Assembly (NCBI RefSeq): GCF_003026475.1
Contig: NZ_PYMC01000002.1
Location: 62,001-126,000, forward strand
DNA from: Photobacterium lipolyticum
GTDB lineage: Bacteria; Pseudomonadota; Gammaproteobacteria; Enterobacterales; Vibrionaceae
Direction: 5' to 3'
Length of the DNA: 64,000 nt
The translations under genes and the position numbers were made by a program. This document shows, piece by piece, positions 1-9,352 of the stretch. Position 1 is the first letter of the stretch. Every line of letters starts with the position of its first letter. The notes beneath the pieces are model-generated. The model searched no databases. It was given only the letters and a program-made list of their open reading frames with translations, and had not been told where the DNA came from.

Positions 1-2040
1 ACCAAGAGGAAGCTTCTCGCCATCGTTGAAGCTACGTAAGAACTCCAGTGATTTGAAAACTTGAGTATTATCGCCAGACAGTGAGATTGGATTGCCTTTA
101 TCGGCACCTATACCCAGGCAGATATACTTGTAGCCGCTGGATTTTAGCGTATCGACGGTCAGGTGCGGATTGCAGCCATATTCGATATTAACGCCATGCG
201 CTTGAACGAAATCAATATCGTGCTGGATCACTTCAGCCGGAATACGGAACTGAGGAATGATATTTTTAACCACCCCGCCTGCGTTGTGTTCTTTTTCAAA
301 CACGGTCACAGGATGACCCGCACGTGCCATGAAGTAAGCCGCCGACAGGCCAGCAGGGCCAGCACCGATCACTGCAACAGGATGCTTCTCACGGTCTAAA
401 TCCGGCTGATGCCATTTCGCTTTATAGCCTTCCCAGCCTTTTGCCAATGCAACTTTCTTCATTTCACGAATATTCAATGCACCTTCGTAGTCACGACGGG
501 TACAGTTGTATTGACACTGGTGATCACAAATATGACCGGTAATGGCAGGCAACGCATTGCGCGAATAAATCACTTCCAATGCGTCTGTGTACTGGTGCTG
601 GCCCATCAGGCGAATGTATTCAGGGATATCCTGACTGATCGGACACGCGGTCACACAAGGGGCAACATAACAGTCAGTCAGTGGCACCGCTTTCTTCACG
701 CTGATTTCTTCCGGACCACGCCATTCTTTCTGGGCGTAATCTGCTATCAGTGATTTCGCCGCTAATGCTTCAAGTTTGACTAAGTCGACTTGCTGCATGT
801 TCCATTCGTTACTTGTTTCCAGCTCTTTGGCACAATCAGCTAAACGCAGATAACCACCAGGTTTAAGCAGATCGGTTGCCATCGTGATTGGGCGGATACC
901 GGTTTCGAAAATCTCTTTAATGTTGAATTTGCTGGCACCACCTGAGTAAGAAATCGGTAACATGCCGTTAAATTCACGAGATAGTTCCAGCGCCACATTG
1001 ATCGATAGCGGGAACAGGGCACGGCCTGACATGTACATTTCTTTATCAGGTAAGACCCCTTTACGGTTTAGCGTACCCAAGGTATTGGTCAGCTTCACCC
1101 CAAAACCTATGCCTCTGGCTTTGCCAGAATCAACCAAACGGTGCAGCATGGCTTTGGCATCTTCAATCTGAAGATCATGGCTGAATGATTCTTCGCTCAA
1201 GGCAATATAATCAAACCCGGCATTATCAAGAATGCCGCGCACGCGCTCATAACCCAACAGCGTCGGATTCAATTTCACAAAGGTATTAATACCCTTGTCT
1301 TCAATCATATAACGACAAATCGCTTCGATTTCATTCGGCGGGCAACCGTGCATGGTGGAAAGCGTCACACCACGCGTCAATTGAGCCGGAATAGATTCTG
1401 CCAAATGTTGCAGACGCTCTAAACGATGCTCAAAACCATAGGTTTTAATGAATTCCGGATCGGCAATGAAAGCTTTCAGTTCAGCAATATAGGCATGGAA
1501 TTTTTCATGCTTGCTAGAATCAACCATATCGTCGATATACGCCTGCATCGGGGCAGTCTGAATACCGGCCAGATCGTAGCCGACACTCATATTAAAGATG
1601 AAAGACTTTTGTTCGCCTTCAGTGCGGGGATCAAATACTTCCTCCAGCAAATGCAGTGCAATCCATGCTTTCAGATATTCATCATAGGCTTTGGTAAGCG
1701 TGAACTCTGTTGACCATTCAGTATTAAAGCACTCATCTTCGGCATCAATACACGGTTTGGCAATTTCCAGCGTATCCAGCTTCTGAACTGTTTTCAGCTC
1801 CATGAAACGGCCACCAGCCAGCCAGGAGCAGATGATGTTTTGCGCCAGTTGCGTATGAGGTCCGGCGGCTGGGCCTACCGGCGTTTCATAGTGCTCATCC
1901 CAAACTTTTAAGTCTTTGGTGTTTTCCTTGCGATAAAACTGCTTCGATGGGATCCCGAAAATCGATTGGCTTTCTTTATACTCACTGAAAATTCGGTTGA
2001 GTAGCTCGCCAAACGGAACGGGGCGCATGATGTCTCCCAT
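1..2040 (-). CDS. ygfK: Putative selenate reductase-type Fe-S flavoprotein YgfK (C-terminus beyond window)
   Basis: The reading frame is open from an ATG at 2040 (preceded by AAGGAG) to the window edge: 680 codons of a family that usually has about 1030. I translated it by hand. The N-terminal part resembles a dihydroorotate dehydrogenase-like barrel. Around residues 450-490 are cysteine clusters of the GltB-small-subunit type (C-x4-C-x3-CP, then CDHQCQYNC). Near residue 555 is an FAD-binding motif, VIGAGPAGLSAAY. In E. coli, ygfK lies in the purine/selenium-molybdenum hydroxylase cluster and is annotated as a putative selenate reductase subunit; its true substrate is uncertain. Next to it here are mocA, yqeC and yqeB, which supports a role as electron-transfer partner of a selenium-dependent molybdenum hydroxylase. 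The hydroxylase itself is not in this window. Confidence 0.88.
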   Translation of the reverse strand, partial: MGDIMRPVPFGELLNRIFSEYKESQSIFGIPSKQFYRKENTKDLKVWDEHYETPVGPAAGPHTQLAQNIICSWLAGGRFMELKTVQKLDTLEIAKPCIDAEDECFNTEWSTEFTLTKAYDEYLKAWIALHLLEEVFDPRTEGEQKSFIFNMSVGYDLAGIQTAPMQAYIDDMVDSSKHEKFHAYIAELKAFIADPEFIKTYGFEHRLERLQHLAESIPAQLTRGVTLSTMHGCPPNEIEAICRYMIEDKGINTFVKLNPTLLGYERVRGILDNAGFDYIALSEESFSHDLQIEDAKAMLHRLVDSGKARGIGFGVKLTNTLGTLNRKGVLPDKEMYMSGRALFPLSINVALELSREFNGMLPISYSGGASKFNIKEIFETGIRPITMATDLLKPGGYLRLADCAKELETSNEWNMQQVDLVKLEALAAKSLIADYAQKEWRGPEEISVKKAVPLTDCYVAPCVTACPISQDIPEYIRLMGQHQYTDALEVIYSRNALPAITGHICDHQCQYNCTRRDYEGALNIREMKKVALAKGWEGYKAKWHQPDLDREKHPVAVIGAGPAGLSAAYFMARAGHPVTVFEKEHNAGGVVKNIIPQFRIPAEVIQHDIDFVQAHGVNIEYGCNPHLTVDTLKSSGYKYICLGIGADKGNPISLSGDNTQVFKSLEFLRSFNDGEKLPLG

Positions 2041-2164
2041 GATAAATCTCCTTGATGCTGTATTTTTCTTGTTTTACACAACCAGCACATCAATTTAGTG
2101 CAATGCGTAGGGCTCAGATGTAAAAAGTAACAATTCGCTCGTTACCTCGTTTTGAATTCAATTG

Positions 2165-2181
2165 AGCAACTACTGCGCCAA
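2165..2181 (-). promoter_or_regulatory. Sigma-54 promoter for ygfK
   Basis: On the minus strand the sequence reads TTGGCGCAGTAGTTGCT. It matches the sigma-54 consensus YTGGCACGRNNNTTGCW at nearly every fixed position, with exactly 10 bases between the GG and the GC. It would place the start site near 2154 and give a leader of about 113 nt before the ygfK ATG. In E. coli the related locus encodes a sigma-54 activator (YgeV/XdhR), which fits. No activator gene is seen in this window. Confidence 0.7.
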
Positions 2182-2349
2182 ACTTTGAAAACAGCATAAA
2201 GAAGAAGGAAATTCGTGACCGATGTCGAAAGTCAGGATAATTGTGTGAATCAGGTCAAGGTGGGATGTTTATCTAAATAGAGAAAAAACAAGTGGGAAAT
2301 GAGTATGATTCTTAATACGGGTTAATTTCCTATCAAATCAATAAAGATC

Positions 2350-2383
2350 TATCACTTTGATAATTATTAAGATGATAGTGATA
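2350..2383. promoter_or_regulatory. Inverted repeat, possible activator site upstream of the sigma-54 promoter
   Basis: TATCACT at 2350-2356 is mirrored by AGTGATA at 2377-2383. The dyad lies roughly 195-230 bp upstream of the predicted ygfK start site, the usual distance for a sigma-54 activator binding site. That role is an inference from position and symmetry only. Confidence 0.35.
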
Positions 2384-2776
2384 AAGAAGAATCTTTAACG
2401 CTCACACCAGTGCTTACATTCAGATAATTGTAACAATGTCGGAAATCGAAACATCCTGTCTGGTCGACTCTAATTTGCGATTGCTTTCGTTAGAAATTTA
2501 TTCTGAGTTGAAAAAATCTAATGATTCTTAATAATTTTATTATCGTTTTTTACACACCTCCACCTAATAAACTATCGAGCTGATTTTGAGGCACCTTCAG
2601 CATGGTCGATTGCTTCGATCGGATTTCTTGTTGTAATGATGGGTTGGATGCCTCCGCCAATCGAGATCTCTTGTTTAACGTCACTGTGGCTTAAGAGTCA
2701 GCGTAAAGAGCAACAAGTGACTGCCGAATCCGCATTTTTTGTTTTTAATGTTGGTTAACGGCGTTGATTCAACAAC

Positions 2777-2818
2777 TATCAAATTGATATAAATGATATC
2801 TCAGTTATCAATTTGATA
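2777..2818 (-). terminator. Long stem-loop at the mocA 3' end
   Basis: A perfect 13-bp inverted repeat (2777-2789 and 2806-2818) with a 16-nt loop overlaps the last codons and stop of mocA. There is no run of T after it on the minus strand. It may therefore protect the 3' end or slow transcription rather than act as a classical terminator. Confidence 0.4.
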
Positions 2819-3406
2819 CTTTCGGTGTGCGCTCTCGCACACTGCATGATATGCCACTGGCGTGTCGACATCTAAGTAAATATCTAACTGATCTAAGGCA
2901 AGAAATTTGACCTTATGAGCCATGATAATAGGCTTCATTTTCCCATCAATTTCTGAGCGTTGAATGACAGGTATGATTGATTTTGGTAACAGCACCGGAT
3001 GACCAGGCTTCGCTTTGGTACCGGGAAATACTGTGTGCCCTCCCCGCTCTGACCAGACTTGCTGGTAGATGTCAGCAGACACACACGGCATGTCGCCATG
3101 GCAAATAAAGAAATGCTCAGTTCGTACTTCACTGACACCAGCCTGAATGGAACTGAACATGCCCTGCGAGTAATCAGGATTCACAACAACCCTGATTTTC
3201 GTGTTGTTTTCATACCGTTCAACCAACTCATTGCCACGATACCCGACCACCAGAATCACCCGGGAACAGAAGCGAAGTGCATTTTCGATACTCTCGTCAA
3301 GGATCGTATGATGACGGTAAGGTAGCATCATTTTCCAGCTCCCCATTCGGGAAGACAATCCGGCAGCAGGCATCACACAATCGACATTTTGCAGTTGGTT
3401 AATCAT
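2801..3406 (-). CDS. mocA: Molybdenum cofactor cytidylyltransferase (YgfJ/MocA family)
   Basis: The 201-residue protein transfers CMP from CTP to molybdopterin, giving the MCD cofactor used by xanthine-dehydrogenase-type hydroxylases; it acts in the cytoplasm. The nucleotide-binding signature AAGLSSRMGSWKMMLP is at residues 14-29, and the aspartates of the nucleotidyltransferase fold follow (HGDMPC, LDVDTP). E. coli MocA has 192 residues. I chose the ATG at 3406 with a GGA six bases upstream; a TTG ten codons earlier has no better ribosome site. The gene is divergent from yqeC across about 130 bp. The last codons lie in a strong inverted repeat. Family membership is clear; the exact cofactor is inferred from context. 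Confidence 0.87.
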   Translation of the reverse strand: MINQLQNVDCVMPAAGLSSRMGSWKMMLPYRHHTILDESIENALRFCSRVILVVGYRGNELVERYENNTKIRVVVNPDYSQGMFSSIQAGVSEVRTEHFFICHGDMPCVSADIYQQVWSERGGHTVFPGTKAKPGHPVLLPKSIIPVIQRSEIDGKMKPIIMAHKVKFLALDQLDIYLDVDTPVAYHAVCESAHRKYQIDN

Positions 3407-3534
3407 TGATATTCCGTTAATTATTCGAGTAGCCAAGGCCTAAGTTTACGTTCATCGCTAACAAAAAAACTAATAGCGTTAGTCGTTCAGCTTAACAGAG
3501 CAAACTCTTCAATATAAAAAATAAGAGAGGCACC

Positions 3535-4407
3535 ATGCCCGGTAGTTCTGAACACTCCCCGCAGATCCCTATTACTCCAAGCATTTTAGATGCCGATTTT
3601 TCTGCGCCTTTGATCATCTCTCTCGTGGGCGGTGGCGGTAAAACATCCACGGCATTTTGGCTGGCGCAAGAATTCAAAAAGCGTGGTCATTGTGTACTGG
3701 TAACCACCACCACCAAAATGTACTTACCGGCACCAGAACAAGCAGATTGCTTTATCTGCGCTGAAAATAATCACCCGGGAAAAAGCCCTGAAACAGCTTT
3801 GCTTTCACGCCTGCAAAACCAAGAATCAAAACCCGCTATCACTTTTTGCTATCAAAATGAAATCGCGCCGAATGATGAAAAAACAACCAGTGATACCAAA
3901 GCGAAAACCAAGGTGTCAGGGATCACACCAAATCTTGTTAAGCAGCTCAAAAATACATCCCCTTTCACAGTTTTTATTATTGAAGCCGATGGCGCTAAGT
4001 GTTTGCCAATAAAGGCCCCTTCCGGGCATGAGCCTTGCATTCCAATTAACTCGGATATGGTAATCGGCGTTACAGGTGCAGAGATTATTCATACTCGGGC
4101 TTGTCCTGAGAGAATTCACAGATGGAACACGTTCTCTGCACTTACACAATGTTCGGAAGGTGATGAAATCGGTCACCGAATATTGTGTCGATTGATTGAG
4201 CATCCACATGGAATGTTTAAGCAAGCTCCAGACCATGCCATCAAGATCTGGTTAATCAATAAAGTTGACCTTGCGCCGTCTTATTTAAAACTGATTCAGC
4301 TGGCGCAAACGGTCATCACACAGCCCCACCAGCTTGATGCAATCTGGCTTGCTGCGATGCACGATCTATCGCCGATAAAAGACATCGTAACGAGGAGAAA
4401 CATTTAA
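3535..4407 (+). CDS. yqeC: Selenium-dependent hydroxylase accessory protein YqeC
   Basis: A 290-residue P-loop protein. The Walker A motif LVGGGGKTSTAF lies at about residues 30-41, and further family motifs follow (TTTTKMYLP, then IIEADGAKCLPIKAP). YqeC proteins occur with YqeB and SelD in genomes that have selenium-dependent molybdenum hydroxylases and are thought to help place labile selenium in the active site; the biochemistry is not settled. The start has AGAGAGG seven bases upstream. yqeB begins 30 bp downstream on the same strand, so the two are probably co-transcribed. No export signal or membrane segment is seen. Confidence 0.88.
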   Translation: MPGSSEHSPQIPITPSILDADFSAPLIISLVGGGGKTSTAFWLAQEFKKRGHCVLVTTTTKMYLPAPEQADCFICAENNHPGKSPETALLSRLQNQESKPAITFCYQNEIAPNDEKTTSDTKAKTKVSGITPNLVKQLKNTSPFTVFIIEADGAKCLPIKAPSGHEPCIPINSDMVIGVTGAEIIHTRACPERIHRWNTFSALTQCSEGDEIGHRILCRLIEHPHGMFKQAPDHAIKIWLINKVDLAPSYLKLIQLAQTVITQPHQLDAIWLAAMHDLSPIKDIVTRRNI

Positions 4408-4437
4408 CCTCGTTACGCGATATAGAGGTCAAGATTA

Positions 4438-6036
4438 ATGAATATTTTTGCTCAGGCAGCTCTACTAGAACAACAAAACACACCTTTTGCGTTTGCTAAC
4501 ATTATCGAAACCCGTGGTTCTGCACCTCGTCATTCAGGACAAATGCTTATCAAAGCAGACGGAACCATCACCGGCACCGTCGGTGGCGGCATGATAGAAC
4601 GCTATGTCATCGAACAGTCACTTGAAGCCCTGCAAGAAAGGAAATCCCGGGTAGTAAAAGGACGTATGACACGAACCGGTCCGGAAGCGATGGGCATGGA
4701 CTGCGGTGGCGCAATGACGGTTTCAATCGATGTTTACGGCCTGCGCCCGGCTCTATTACTAATTGGTGGTGGCCACGTAAACCGTGCCGTTGCCCATGCA
4801 GCTCATGTTTTAGGTTTCGATATCAGCGTTGCCGATGCTTATGAAGACAGCCTGGCCGAAGAGCATTTCCCCGCAGGAACCAAACGCATTTTAGGCAAAA
4901 CGATGGATGATGCCATCGACCAGCTGGATATTAACAAAGAGAGTTTTGTGGTTATTGCAACTAACCACCAGGATCAAGATGCGATTACCAAAGTCGTCGG
5001 TTGTGATACCCGATATATCGGCCTGATGGCCAGTCGCCGCAAAGTACAAACCTTATTCAATCACTTGCGAAAAAGTAACGTCAGCGAAGCCCATATTCAG
5101 GCCATTCACTCGCCGATTGGGTTCAATATTGGCGCAGAAACACCGGAAGAAATCGCCATCAGCATTATGGCTGAAGTCCTCAAAGTGAAACATCAGTCTT
5201 CTGGTGGATTAATGAAAGATGATACCCGTCTGAACCGCAACAAACTGGTGCTGGTACGTGGCGCTGGTGATATCGCAACAGGTGTGGCGATTCGCCTTCA
5301 CAATGCGGGTTTTAAAGTTGTAATGACCGACATCGCCCAACCCACCGTGATTCGCTGCACCGTCGCCTTTGCCCAGTGTTTATACGGTGACCCCGTTGAA
5401 GTCGAAGGCGTAATGGCCAGAAAAGCCCATAGTTGTGAAGATGTCTTCGCTGCCATTGAACAGGGTCTGATCCCGGTTATGGCTGATGAAGAATGCAGCT
5501 CGCTTGCCAGCTTAGCACCGACCTTCCTTGTTGATGCCATTCTTGCCAAGCGCAACCTGGGCACAACCCAAGATATGGCTCCGGTCACCATTGCTTTAGG
5601 CCCTGGCTTTAATGCTGGCGTCGATTGTGATGCGGTTATTGAAACCAATCGCGGCCATCATCTGGGCCGGATCATCTATCGGGGAGAAACCCAGCCAAAT
5701 ACCGGGATCCCCGGCAATATCGCCGGATATACCCACCAGCGAGTTCTGCGCGCCCCTTGCCCGGGGATTATGCACAACCATGTCAAACTCGGCGATATTG
5801 TCGAAGAAGGTGATGTTATCGCCCACGTTGGCGACAGTCAGGTTGTTGCACCATTGAACGGCATGGTACGCGGACTGCTCAACGACGGATTAAGCGTTAC
5901 TGAAGGATTTAAAATCGGCGACATTGATCCCCGCGGCATAGATGCCGACTATACAACCGTTTCAGATAAGGCTCGCGCCATTGGCGGCAGTGTTCTCGAA
6001 GCGATGCTGTACCTGGAGCAAACTACATTGAATTAA
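4438..6036 (+). CDS. yqeB: Selenium-dependent molybdenum hydroxylase maturation protein YqeB (XdhC-EF2563 fusion)
   Basis: This 532-residue protein is close in length to E. coli YqeB (541). The N-terminal part is an XdhC/CoxI domain (ETRGSAPRHSGQML near residue 22, then GTVGGGMIE). A Rossmann segment follows (LLIGGGHVNRAVAHAA, about residues 104-119). The C-terminal half is the EF2563-type domain, starting at VRGAGDIATGVAIRL (about 274-288). XdhC proteins bind and sulfurate the molybdenum cofactor; YqeB is proposed to do the selenium version. It lies directly after yqeC and is followed by a hairpin and then two small redox-type genes on the same strand. Confidence 0.9.
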   Translation: MNIFAQAALLEQQNTPFAFANIIETRGSAPRHSGQMLIKADGTITGTVGGGMIERYVIEQSLEALQERKSRVVKGRMTRTGPEAMGMDCGGAMTVSIDVYGLRPALLLIGGGHVNRAVAHAAHVLGFDISVADAYEDSLAEEHFPAGTKRILGKTMDDAIDQLDINKESFVVIATNHQDQDAITKVVGCDTRYIGLMASRRKVQTLFNHLRKSNVSEAHIQAIHSPIGFNIGAETPEEIAISIMAEVLKVKHQSSGGLMKDDTRLNRNKLVLVRGAGDIATGVAIRLHNAGFKVVMTDIAQPTVIRCTVAFAQCLYGDPVEVEGVMARKAHSCEDVFAAIEQGLIPVMADEECSSLASLAPTFLVDAILAKRNLGTTQDMAPVTIALGPGFNAGVDCDAVIETNRGHHLGRIIYRGETQPNTGIPGNIAGYTHQRVLRAPCPGIMHNHVKLGDIVEEGDVIAHVGDSQVVAPLNGMVRGLLNDGLSVTEGFKIGDIDPRGIDADYTTVSDKARAIGGSVLEAMLYLEQTTLN

Positions 6037-6047
6037 CGTCTTACAGA

Positions 6048-6070
6048 AGAAAGTCCGTGCAGGGCTTTCT
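6048..6070 (+). terminator. Intercistronic hairpin after yqeB
   Basis: A 9-bp stem (AGAAAGTCC paired with GGGCTTTCT, one G-U) has a 5-nt loop and starts 11 bp after the yqeB stop. What follows is CTCTGAC, not a T run, so it may only partly separate yqeB from the downstream genes. Confidence 0.45.
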
Positions 6071-6115
6071 CTCTGACTAAGATCAACATCAAAGTCACGG
6101 AAAGAGAGTATTGCT

Positions 6116-6562
6116 ATGAAAACACGAGGATACGTTCATCATTTCATCACCAGCTTTATTTTCATGTCGGCAGCAGCGATTGCGCTAAAAGGCTTCTTTG
6201 CCCCCGAAAACACGGCACTGCTGTTGCTCGATACCGGCTTACTCTCCGCTATGTATGTTGACCCCATAGCCTTTGCATTGCCACTTTCGCTCTCAATTTG
6301 TGCAATGCTCGCATTTTATGAGCTAGTAAGTCTAGTGCCTGTTGTTGTCTGTTTTGCTTTGTACACCGTACTTTCTGGCATCGCCATTCAACAAGGCCTC
6401 AACATTGATTGTGCTTGTAACCTGCCAGGATCTCTGGAATCAATTGTCTATCGTGAGATCGAACCGCAGTTCTTCATGTTTCTGATCATTACCATGATGG
6501 CTGGCGCTTTACATCTCTTCAATACCAGACGTCCGATGCAAACAACTGCACACACGGCCTGA
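6116..6562 (+). CDS. MauE/DoxX-like redox-associated inner membrane protein
   Basis: A 148-residue protein with about four membrane segments (residues 10-28, 35-60, 62-92, 118-138). A CxC-type motif, NIDCACNLPG, sits in the last third, as in MauE/DoxX-type proteins that handle thiol redox on the outer face of the membrane. AAAGAGAG lies upstream of the ATG. The next gene is an exported rhodanese, 28 bp away on the same strand, so the two are probably one unit. A link to sulfur or selenium transfer for the upstream yqeBC system is suggested only by position. Confidence 0.55.
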   Translation: MKTRGYVHHFITSFIFMSAAAIALKGFFAPENTALLLLDTGLLSAMYVDPIAFALPLSLSICAMLAFYELVSLVPVVVCFALYTVLSGIAIQQGLNIDCACNLPGSLESIVYREIEPQFFMFLIITMMAGALHLFNTRRPMQTTAHTA

Positions 6563-6590
6563 TTACATTACTTAACTAAGGATAAGAATA

Positions 6591-7157
6591 ATGCTTGTAG
6601 ATAAAGACCTTTCCCGACCATCACATCGCGGCTTCTGGCTTAACGCCTTTATTCTCGGTGCCGCGCTACTCATATTTCCCTTGAGCGCATCTGCCGGGTT
6701 GTTTGGAAACAAGTTTGAGAACGAAGTTAAGACCGAGCAAGTCGCAATCAACCTCCATAACGAAACAATGCAAGGCGGTTATCAGTTAATTAATACTGCA
6801 AAAGTCAAAGCGCTACTTGATAACGGAAAAGATGTTCTGATCATTGATGCCATGCCATTCAAAGACAGCTACAAAAAAGAGCACATACCGACAGCTCAAC
6901 AGTTCTTATTCCCTGTCTCGTCTATGCCAGAATGGAATAACGCTGAAACAAACGGCCAAAGTGAGCAAGACTTCACCCAGATGTTAGGCACTGACAAAGA
7001 CAAAATGCTGGTGTTCTATTGCGGCTTCGTCAAATGTGGCCGCAGCCATAACGCCGCGACATGGGCCGTTAAACTGGGTTACAACAATGTATACCGTTAT
7101 CCTGGCGGTATCTACGCCTGGAAAGGTGCTGGCTTTAAAACGGCAAGTGTGAAGTAA
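6591..7157 (+). CDS. Exported rhodanese-like sulfurtransferase
   Basis: The 188-residue protein has an N-terminal signal (hydrophobic residues 15-35 ending in SASA before GLFG) and a single rhodanese domain at about residues 60-185. The active-site loop CGFVKCGRSHNAA carries the catalytic cysteine (about residue 143) and a second cysteine four residues later. The final RYPGGIYAWKGAG is the usual end of the fold. It probably moves sulfur, or possibly selenium, as a persulfide in the periplasm. AAGGATAAG precedes the ATG. The pairing with the MauE-like gene suggests that protein keeps its cysteine reduced. The natural substrate is not evident. Confidence 0.78.
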   Translation: MLVDKDLSRPSHRGFWLNAFILGAALLIFPLSASAGLFGNKFENEVKTEQVAINLHNETMQGGYQLINTAKVKALLDNGKDVLIIDAMPFKDSYKKEHIPTAQQFLFPVSSMPEWNNAETNGQSEQDFTQMLGTDKDKMLVFYCGFVKCGRSHNAATWAVKLGYNNVYRYPGGIYAWKGAGFKTASVK

Positions 7158-7181
7158 CTCCCCAGCGGTCATTTCCTCGAC

Positions 7182-7218
7182 GCGCTATGGATATCAATTA
7201 ACATTTAATCCATGGCGC
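7182..7218 (+). terminator. Inverted repeat after the rhodanese gene
   Basis: GCGCTATGGAT (7182-7192) pairs with ATCCATGGCGC (7208-7218), with one G-U and a 15-nt loop. A weak T-rich stretch follows. It sits between the rhodanese and chemoreceptor genes and probably ends the former transcript. Confidence 0.5.
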
Positions 7219-7288
7219 TAATTTGTTTATCACCGGATAAATGTAATGCCAACTCCTCTTTATTTGCTACCTAACGTTGAAGTAACCA

Positions 7289-9211
7289 ATGAATAAGCTC
7301 AATCACATCTCAATAAAAAATAAAATCATCTTCGCGACCTGTATTGCGCTCCTCTTCTCACTTTCAGCGACAACACTGATAAACAATTATCAGGTAAAAC
7401 AGTTAATGCTCAAGCAAGTTGAAGAACAGCAGTTGCCGACGGCCCTTGCGGTCATTCGTGAAGCCATAGAAAGCGATATTAACCTTCCGGTTCAAGCAGC
7501 CAGCCAACTGGCTAGCAATGTCTTTATTCAGAACTGGATATTAAATGGCGAGCCCGATAGCAGACGAGCCGAAGTCTTAAGCCAATTAGATTCCCTTGCT
7601 AATACGGAAAATGTAAATGGCACCTTTCTAGTGTCAATGAAAGGCTTACATGACTATCGATCCGGCGAAGGGCTCAGAGGGGCAGTTTCTGCCGATGATC
7701 CAGCCTATTCGTGGTTATATAACCAACTCCGTACTGGTGAAGCCGTCAGTCTGACTTTTGATACCGGCCAGCAAGGACAGGAGCGCCTGTTTATCAACAA
7801 CCTGATCACAAAAAATGGCGAGCCGTTATCGGTTTCCGGGATGGCAATTGACCTCAGTCAACTCTCCGACATGCTGCGACAATACAAGTTGGGCGAAACA
7901 GGTGGCGTGTATCTTGTCTCACAACAGGGAGAAATCAGAATACAGCCTGAGACGGGCATCATGAAAAATCAGTTACCCGCACCTCTGACGACATCACTGC
8001 TTAATCAGCAAGAGTTCAGCCTTGGTAAACTGAATACCGATCAAGGTACGCACCTTATTGCCTCAAGTTATTTGCCCATTATTGATCTGTATATTATTGC
8101 TGAAATTTCCGAGGATGAATTATACCGCGCCTTTGACTCCGTCACTGAAAAAAACATCCTCATTAACATCGCCCTGGCGGTATTATTTACCCTTATTGCT
8201 GCGCTTTTAGCCGCAAAGATCGTGACTCCGATCCGCAACGTCGCCCATTTAATGCATGATATTGGTGAAGGTGAAGGCGATCTCAACCAGAGACTAGAAA
8301 TAAAAGGGAATGATGAAATCACTGAGCTTTCAATAGGTTTTAATAGCTTTATCGAGAAAATACATGACTCGATAAAAGAGGTTTCACAAGTCAGTGCTGA
8401 GCTGGTCTCCTCAATTGAAAACACCAAACAACTCTCTGAAGGTACGGGACATATTGTGGAGGATCAAAAAGAGCAGACAACGCAAATCGCAACCGCGATT
8501 AATGAAATGGGTACTACCATTTCCGAAATGGCGCGTAACGCCTCAATTGCCGCAGACTCGGCTCAGCAAGGTAGCAATGAGGTGTCGAACGGCATCAATA
8601 TTGTCCAAAGCAACATCGAGTCGATGGAGGCGTTATCACGTAATGTGAATTCGGCCTCTTTAGTCATTACCAACCTTGCCCAGCAAACCGATAAAATTGG
8701 TGCCATCATTGATGTCATTAATGGTATTTCAGAGCAAATCAATCTGCTCGCGCTGAACGCTGCGATTGAAGCAGCCCGAGCTGGCGATCAAGGACGTGGC
8801 TTTGCTGTTGTCGCCGATGAAGTTCGCTCTCTGGCACACAGAACAAACCAATCAACGCTTGAGATACAGGAAATGATTACCCAACTGCAGCAAGGCACCA
8901 AAGAAGCCGTTAATGTGATGGATGAAGGGCAAAGCAGCAGTAAATTAAGCCTAGAACTGGCAGGAAAAATAGGCAGTTCTTTAGCCGCGATTCAGCAAAC
9001 CATCTCTACCATCAATGATATTAACACCCAGGTTGCAACCGCGACGGAAGAACAAAATGCCGTGGTTTCTGATATCGGCCGGAATATAGAGAAAATCAGC
9101 GAACAAAGCTATCAAACGTCAGATGCTTCGAGCCAGACGATAGAAGCTTGTCATCAGCTCAATGCATTATCCGGCCGTTTAAAGATTCTAATCATGCAGT
9201 TTAAGATTTAG
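7289..9211 (+). CDS. Methyl-accepting chemotaxis protein with periplasmic Cache-type sensor
   Basis: A 640-residue chemoreceptor. The first membrane segment is at about residues 12-30, a periplasmic dCache-like sensor at 35-275, the second membrane segment at 284-306 ([20 protein letters not shown]), and HAMP at 307-360. The cytoplasmic signalling hairpin has its tip at about 479-518 ([18 protein letters not shown], then [13 protein letters not shown]). It would pass ligand binding to CheA/CheW and control swimming. The C-terminus ends LIMQFKI with no CheR-binding pentapeptide. The ligand is unknown. It stands alone between two hairpins. Confidence 0.92.
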   Translation: MNKLNHISIKNKIIFATCIALLFSLSATTLINNYQVKQLMLKQVEEQQLPTALAVIREAIESDINLPVQAASQLASNVFIQNWILNGEPDSRRAEVLSQLDSLANTENVNGTFLVSMKGLHDYRSGEGLRGAVSADDPAYSWLYNQLRTGEAVSLTFDTGQQGQERLFINNLITKNGEPLSVSGMAIDLSQLSDMLRQYKLGETGGVYLVSQQGEIRIQPETGIMKNQLPAPLTTSLLNQQEFSLGKLNTDQGTHLIASSYLPIIDLYIIAEISEDELYRAFDSVTEKNILINIALAVLFTLIAALLAAKIVTPIRNVAHLMHDIGEGEGDLNQRLEIKGNDEITELSIGFNSFIEKIHDSIKEVSQVSAELVSSIENTKQLSEGTGHIVEDQKEQTTQIATAINEMGTTISEMARNASIAADSAQQGSNEVSNGINIVQSNIESMEALSRNVNSASLVITNLAQQTDKIGAIIDVINGISEQINLLALNAAIEAARAGDQGRGFAVVADEVRSLAHRTNQSTLEIQEMITQLQQGTKEAVNVMDEGQSSSKLSLELAGKIGSSLAAIQQTISTINDINTQVATATEEQNAVVSDIGRNIEKISEQSYQTSDASSQTIEACHQLNALSGRLKILIMQFKI

Positions 9212-9265
9212 CTCCGATAATGCTAACTGATAGAGCAGACTTACGCCCTAAGCGTACACAATTCA

Positions 9266-9295
9266 AGCTGTCAGGTTCAACTTAACCTGACAGCT
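9266..9295. terminator. Strong symmetric hairpin between convergent genes
   Basis: A perfect 12-bp stem (AGCTGTCAGGTT and AACCTGACAGCT) has a 6-nt loop and lies between the chemoreceptor (+) and the next gene (-). Neither side has a clear T tract, but the position suggests a two-way terminator. Confidence 0.6.
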
Positions 9296-9352
9296 CGGAA
9301 ATTCTCAGAAAAATGAGCATGATGTCCCTACTCGAAAATGCCGCAAAGTAAG

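Larger units (their letters stand above)
2041..2800. other. 760-bp AT-rich intergenic region between ygfK and mocA
   Basis: Both flanking genes are on the minus strand. I see no convincing coding frame. The region holds the sigma-54 promoter, the dyad at 2350-2383 and, at its far end, a stem-loop that runs into the mocA stop. The AT-rich middle (about 2280-2560) is otherwise unexplained. Confidence 0.5.

Noticed and set aside
163..753. Plus-strand frames across the ygfK gene
   Set aside because: They mirror a continuous 680-codon minus-strand frame with clear domains.
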